Assembly: GCA_016193195.1 (NCBI GenBank) | Contig: JACPSQ010000054.1 | Location: forward strand, 1-6,399 | From: Candidatus Omnitrophota bacterium | Lineage (GTDB): Bacteria > Omnitrophota > Gorgyraeia > Aquiviventales > Aquiviventaceae | DNA length: 6,399 bases | Direction: 5' to 3' | Part shown: positions 5,214 through 6,399 of the stretch, in pieces | Layout of the letters: every line of letters begins with the position of its first letter | How positions within the stretch are numbered: the stretch's first letter is position 1 | The notes under the pieces: model-generated | What the model was told of the DNA's origin: nothing | The model's input: only the letters and a program-made list of their open reading frames with translations | The model's database searches: none | Made by a program: the position numbers and the translations under genes

Positions 5214-6399
5214 ATGAAACGTGGCACGCCGCTTGCCCAACTGGCAAAGCGTATCGCCAGCCGCCGGGCCCGGATCGGCGTGATCGGGTTAGGGTATGTG
5301 GGATTGCCGCTCGCCGTCGAATTCGCCAAGGAAGGGTTCCGGGTCACCGGCGTTGACCTGGATGCGGTACGGGTCGAGGGGGTGAGGCGCGGCCGTTCCT
5401 ACATCCTCGATGTGGCCAGCGAGGACCTGCGGAAGCTGCGCGCCTCGCGCCGGCTGCGGGCCACCTCATCGTTCAACGTCCTCGGGGCGCAAGACGCGAT
5501 CATCATCTGCGTCCCCACCCCGCTGCGCAAGACGCGCGAGCCGGACATGTCGTATATCCTCTCGGCGGCGACGGAAATCGCGCGGCGAATCCGGAAAGGG
5601 CAACTGATCATCCTGGAGAGCACCACCTACCCCGGAACGACCGATGAGGTGCTCCTGCCGGCGCTCGAGGCGAGCGGGCTCAAGGTCGGGCGAGATTTCT
5701 GCCTGGCCTTTTCACCGGAGCGCATCGACCCGGGGAATGCCACCTATACGACCCGGACGATCCCGAAAGTGATCGGCGGCATCACGCCGGCGTGCACGAG
5801 GCTCGCCACGTCGCTCTACCGCTGCGCGATCCATCGGACCGTGCCGGTCTCGTCGTCCAAGGTCGCCGAGATGGTGAAGCTGCTGGAGAACACCTTCCGG
5901 GCGGTCAACATCGGCCTCGTCAACGAAATCGCGCTCATCTGCGACCGGCTCGGCATCGACGTCTGGGAAGTCATCGAGGCGGCAAGGACCAAGCCGTTTG
6001 GCTTCATGCCGTTCTACCCCGGCCCGGGAATCGGTGGCCACTGTTTGGCCGGCGGCGAGCGGATCGTCGTGAAGCGAGGCCTTCAGATCGACATGCCGAC
6101 GTTTGAGGAGCTCTTCCGCGCGCTGGAGGCTGAAGGCGCACACCGCATCATCCGTCGCCGCGGCCTGACGGTGATTCGTCCCAACGGTCTTGAAGCGCTT
6201 TCCTTCGATCTCGAGAAGCGCCAGGTATGTTTTCAACCTTTGCAGTTGCTGGTCGCCAGGCCCTACAGCGGTGCGATGGTCTCTCTGCGGACGAAGGAAG
6301 GGCGCCAATTGACAGTGACGGATCGCCATCCGATGGTAGTCCACAACGGCTCGCTAGGGGTCAAATGGGCTAAGGATCTGCGCGCTGAAGATGAACCTA
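5214..6399 (+). CDS. wbpA: UDP-N-acetylglucosamine 6-dehydrogenase (WbpA type), intein-interrupted, 3' partial
   Basis: This cytoplasmic NAD-dependent enzyme type oxidises C6 of a UDP-N-acetylhexosamine to the uronate for O-antigen or capsule precursors. From ATG 5214 (1 nt after the rfbD stop, with a weak AGGG at 5203-5206) the frame stays open to the window end. The host part has IGVIGLGYVGLPLAVEF (21-37) with the NAD-binding GxGxxG, VPTP (100-103), ESTTYPGTT (135-143), FSPERIDPGN (166-175), KVAEMVKLLENTFRAVN (216-232) with the conserved Lys222 and Asn226, and GIDVWEVIEAARTKPFGFMP (247-266). It then reaches YPGPGIGGHC ending at Cys277. FSPERxDPGN and TKPFGFMPFYPGPG favour the WbpA/UDP-GlcNAc branch over WecC or UDP-glucose dehydrogenase. 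In uninterrupted relatives the motif continues C-I-P-x-D-P; here it turns into an intein instead. The remaining C-terminal third of the dehydrogenase must lie beyond the window. Substrate specificity is inferred from motifs only. Confidence 0.88.
   Translation, partial: MKRGTPLAQLAKRIASRRARIGVIGLGYVGLPLAVEFAKEGFRVTGVDLDAVRVEGVRRGRSYILDVASEDLRKLRASRRLRATSSFNVLGAQDAIIICVPTPLRKTREPDMSYILSAATEIARRIRKGQLIILESTTYPGTTDEVLLPALEASGLKVGRDFCLAFSPERIDPGNATYTTRTIPKVIGGITPACTRLATSLYRCAIHRTVPVSSSKVAEMVKLLENTFRAVNIGLVNEIALICDRLGIDVWEVIEAARTKPFGFMPFYPGPGIGGHCLAGGERIVVKRGLQIDMPTFEELFRALEAEGAHRIIRRRGLTVIRPNGLEALSFDLEKRQVCFQPLQLLVARPYSGAMVSLRTKEGRQLTVTDRHPMVVHNGSLGVKWAKDLRAEDEP
6042..6399 (+). mobile_element. 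N-terminal part of an intein inserted at the catalytic cysteine motif of the dehydrogenase
   Basis: After GPGIGGH the frame reads CLAGGERIVVKRGLQ, which resembles intein splicing block A (an initial Cys, then L-A/T-G-acidic). About 90 residues later comes EGRQLTVTDRHPMVV, which fits block B: Thr93 and His96 (intein numbering from Cys1) form the TxxH motif that assists the first acyl shift. KWAKDLRAEDEP follows, as in the W..A..L..GD segment usual after block B. 119 residues are visible with no stop; the rest, including any homing endonuclease, block F and the terminal His-Asn, lies beyond the edge. By analogy with class 1 inteins, Cys277 is intein Cys1 and the true catalytic cysteine should be the first residue after the intein. 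An intein in a UDP-glucose dehydrogenase is known from Methanocaldococcus jannaschii, to my recollection. Parts of the insert (about 6215-6260 and 6340-6399) look less GC-rich than the host gene. Confidence 0.88.

Noticed and set aside
5712..6344. Minus-strand open frame opposite the wbpA-like gene
   Set aside because: It lies antisense to well-conserved dehydrogenase and intein motifs and has no recognisable protein features; it is a GC-bias shadow.
6042..6399. A frameshift or random readthrough in place of an intein after the GGHC motif
   Set aside because: The frame stays open for 119 codons and carries spaced block A and block B motifs, including TxxH, which chance reading would not be expected to give.

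Overview
This is a GC-rich window (about 60% or more by eye) from a bacterium with a Gram-negative type envelope. All convincing genes lie on the + strand and read as one nucleotide-sugar cluster for O-antigen or capsule synthesis. Nothing fixes the taxon. Base composition, an LptD-like fragment, rhamnose genes and heptamer-built intergenic repeats would fit an uncultured lineage such as Methylomirabilota/Rokubacteria or a neighbouring phylum, but that is a weak guess.

Layout: (1) 2-484, the C-terminal end of a protein cut by the left window edge, probably an LptD/OstA-like outer-membrane beta-barrel. (2) 485-611, a spacer holding an 80-nt imperfect inverted repeat made of heptamers. (3) 612-1906, a UDP-glucose 6-dehydrogenase (ugd) whose reading frame is broken near 837 by what looks like a 13-nt loss. 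(4) 1893-2354 rfbC-like epimerase, 2460-3227 rfbA, 3304-4338 rfbB and 4265-5212 rfbD, which together cover all four steps from glucose-1-phosphate to dTDP-L-rhamnose. Two spacers inside this block carry further heptamer inverted repeats, one GC-rich and one AT-rich. (5) 5214-6399, a second nucleotide-sugar dehydrogenase of the WbpA (UDP-N-acetylglucosamine 6-dehydrogenase) type. It runs off the right edge and is interrupted exactly at its catalytic-cysteine motif by the start of an intein.

The rml genes would supply activated L-rhamnose, and the flanking dehydrogenases would supply UDP-uronic acids. Spacing is tight (overlaps of 14 and 74 nt and a 1-nt gap, apart from the repeat-filled spacers), so co-transcription is likely. 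I found no convincing promoter, terminator or RNA gene.

The points most worth attention are the intein at the active-site cysteine, the shared architecture of three intergenic repeats with different sequences (period 7, arranged as inverted arms), and the disrupted ugd.
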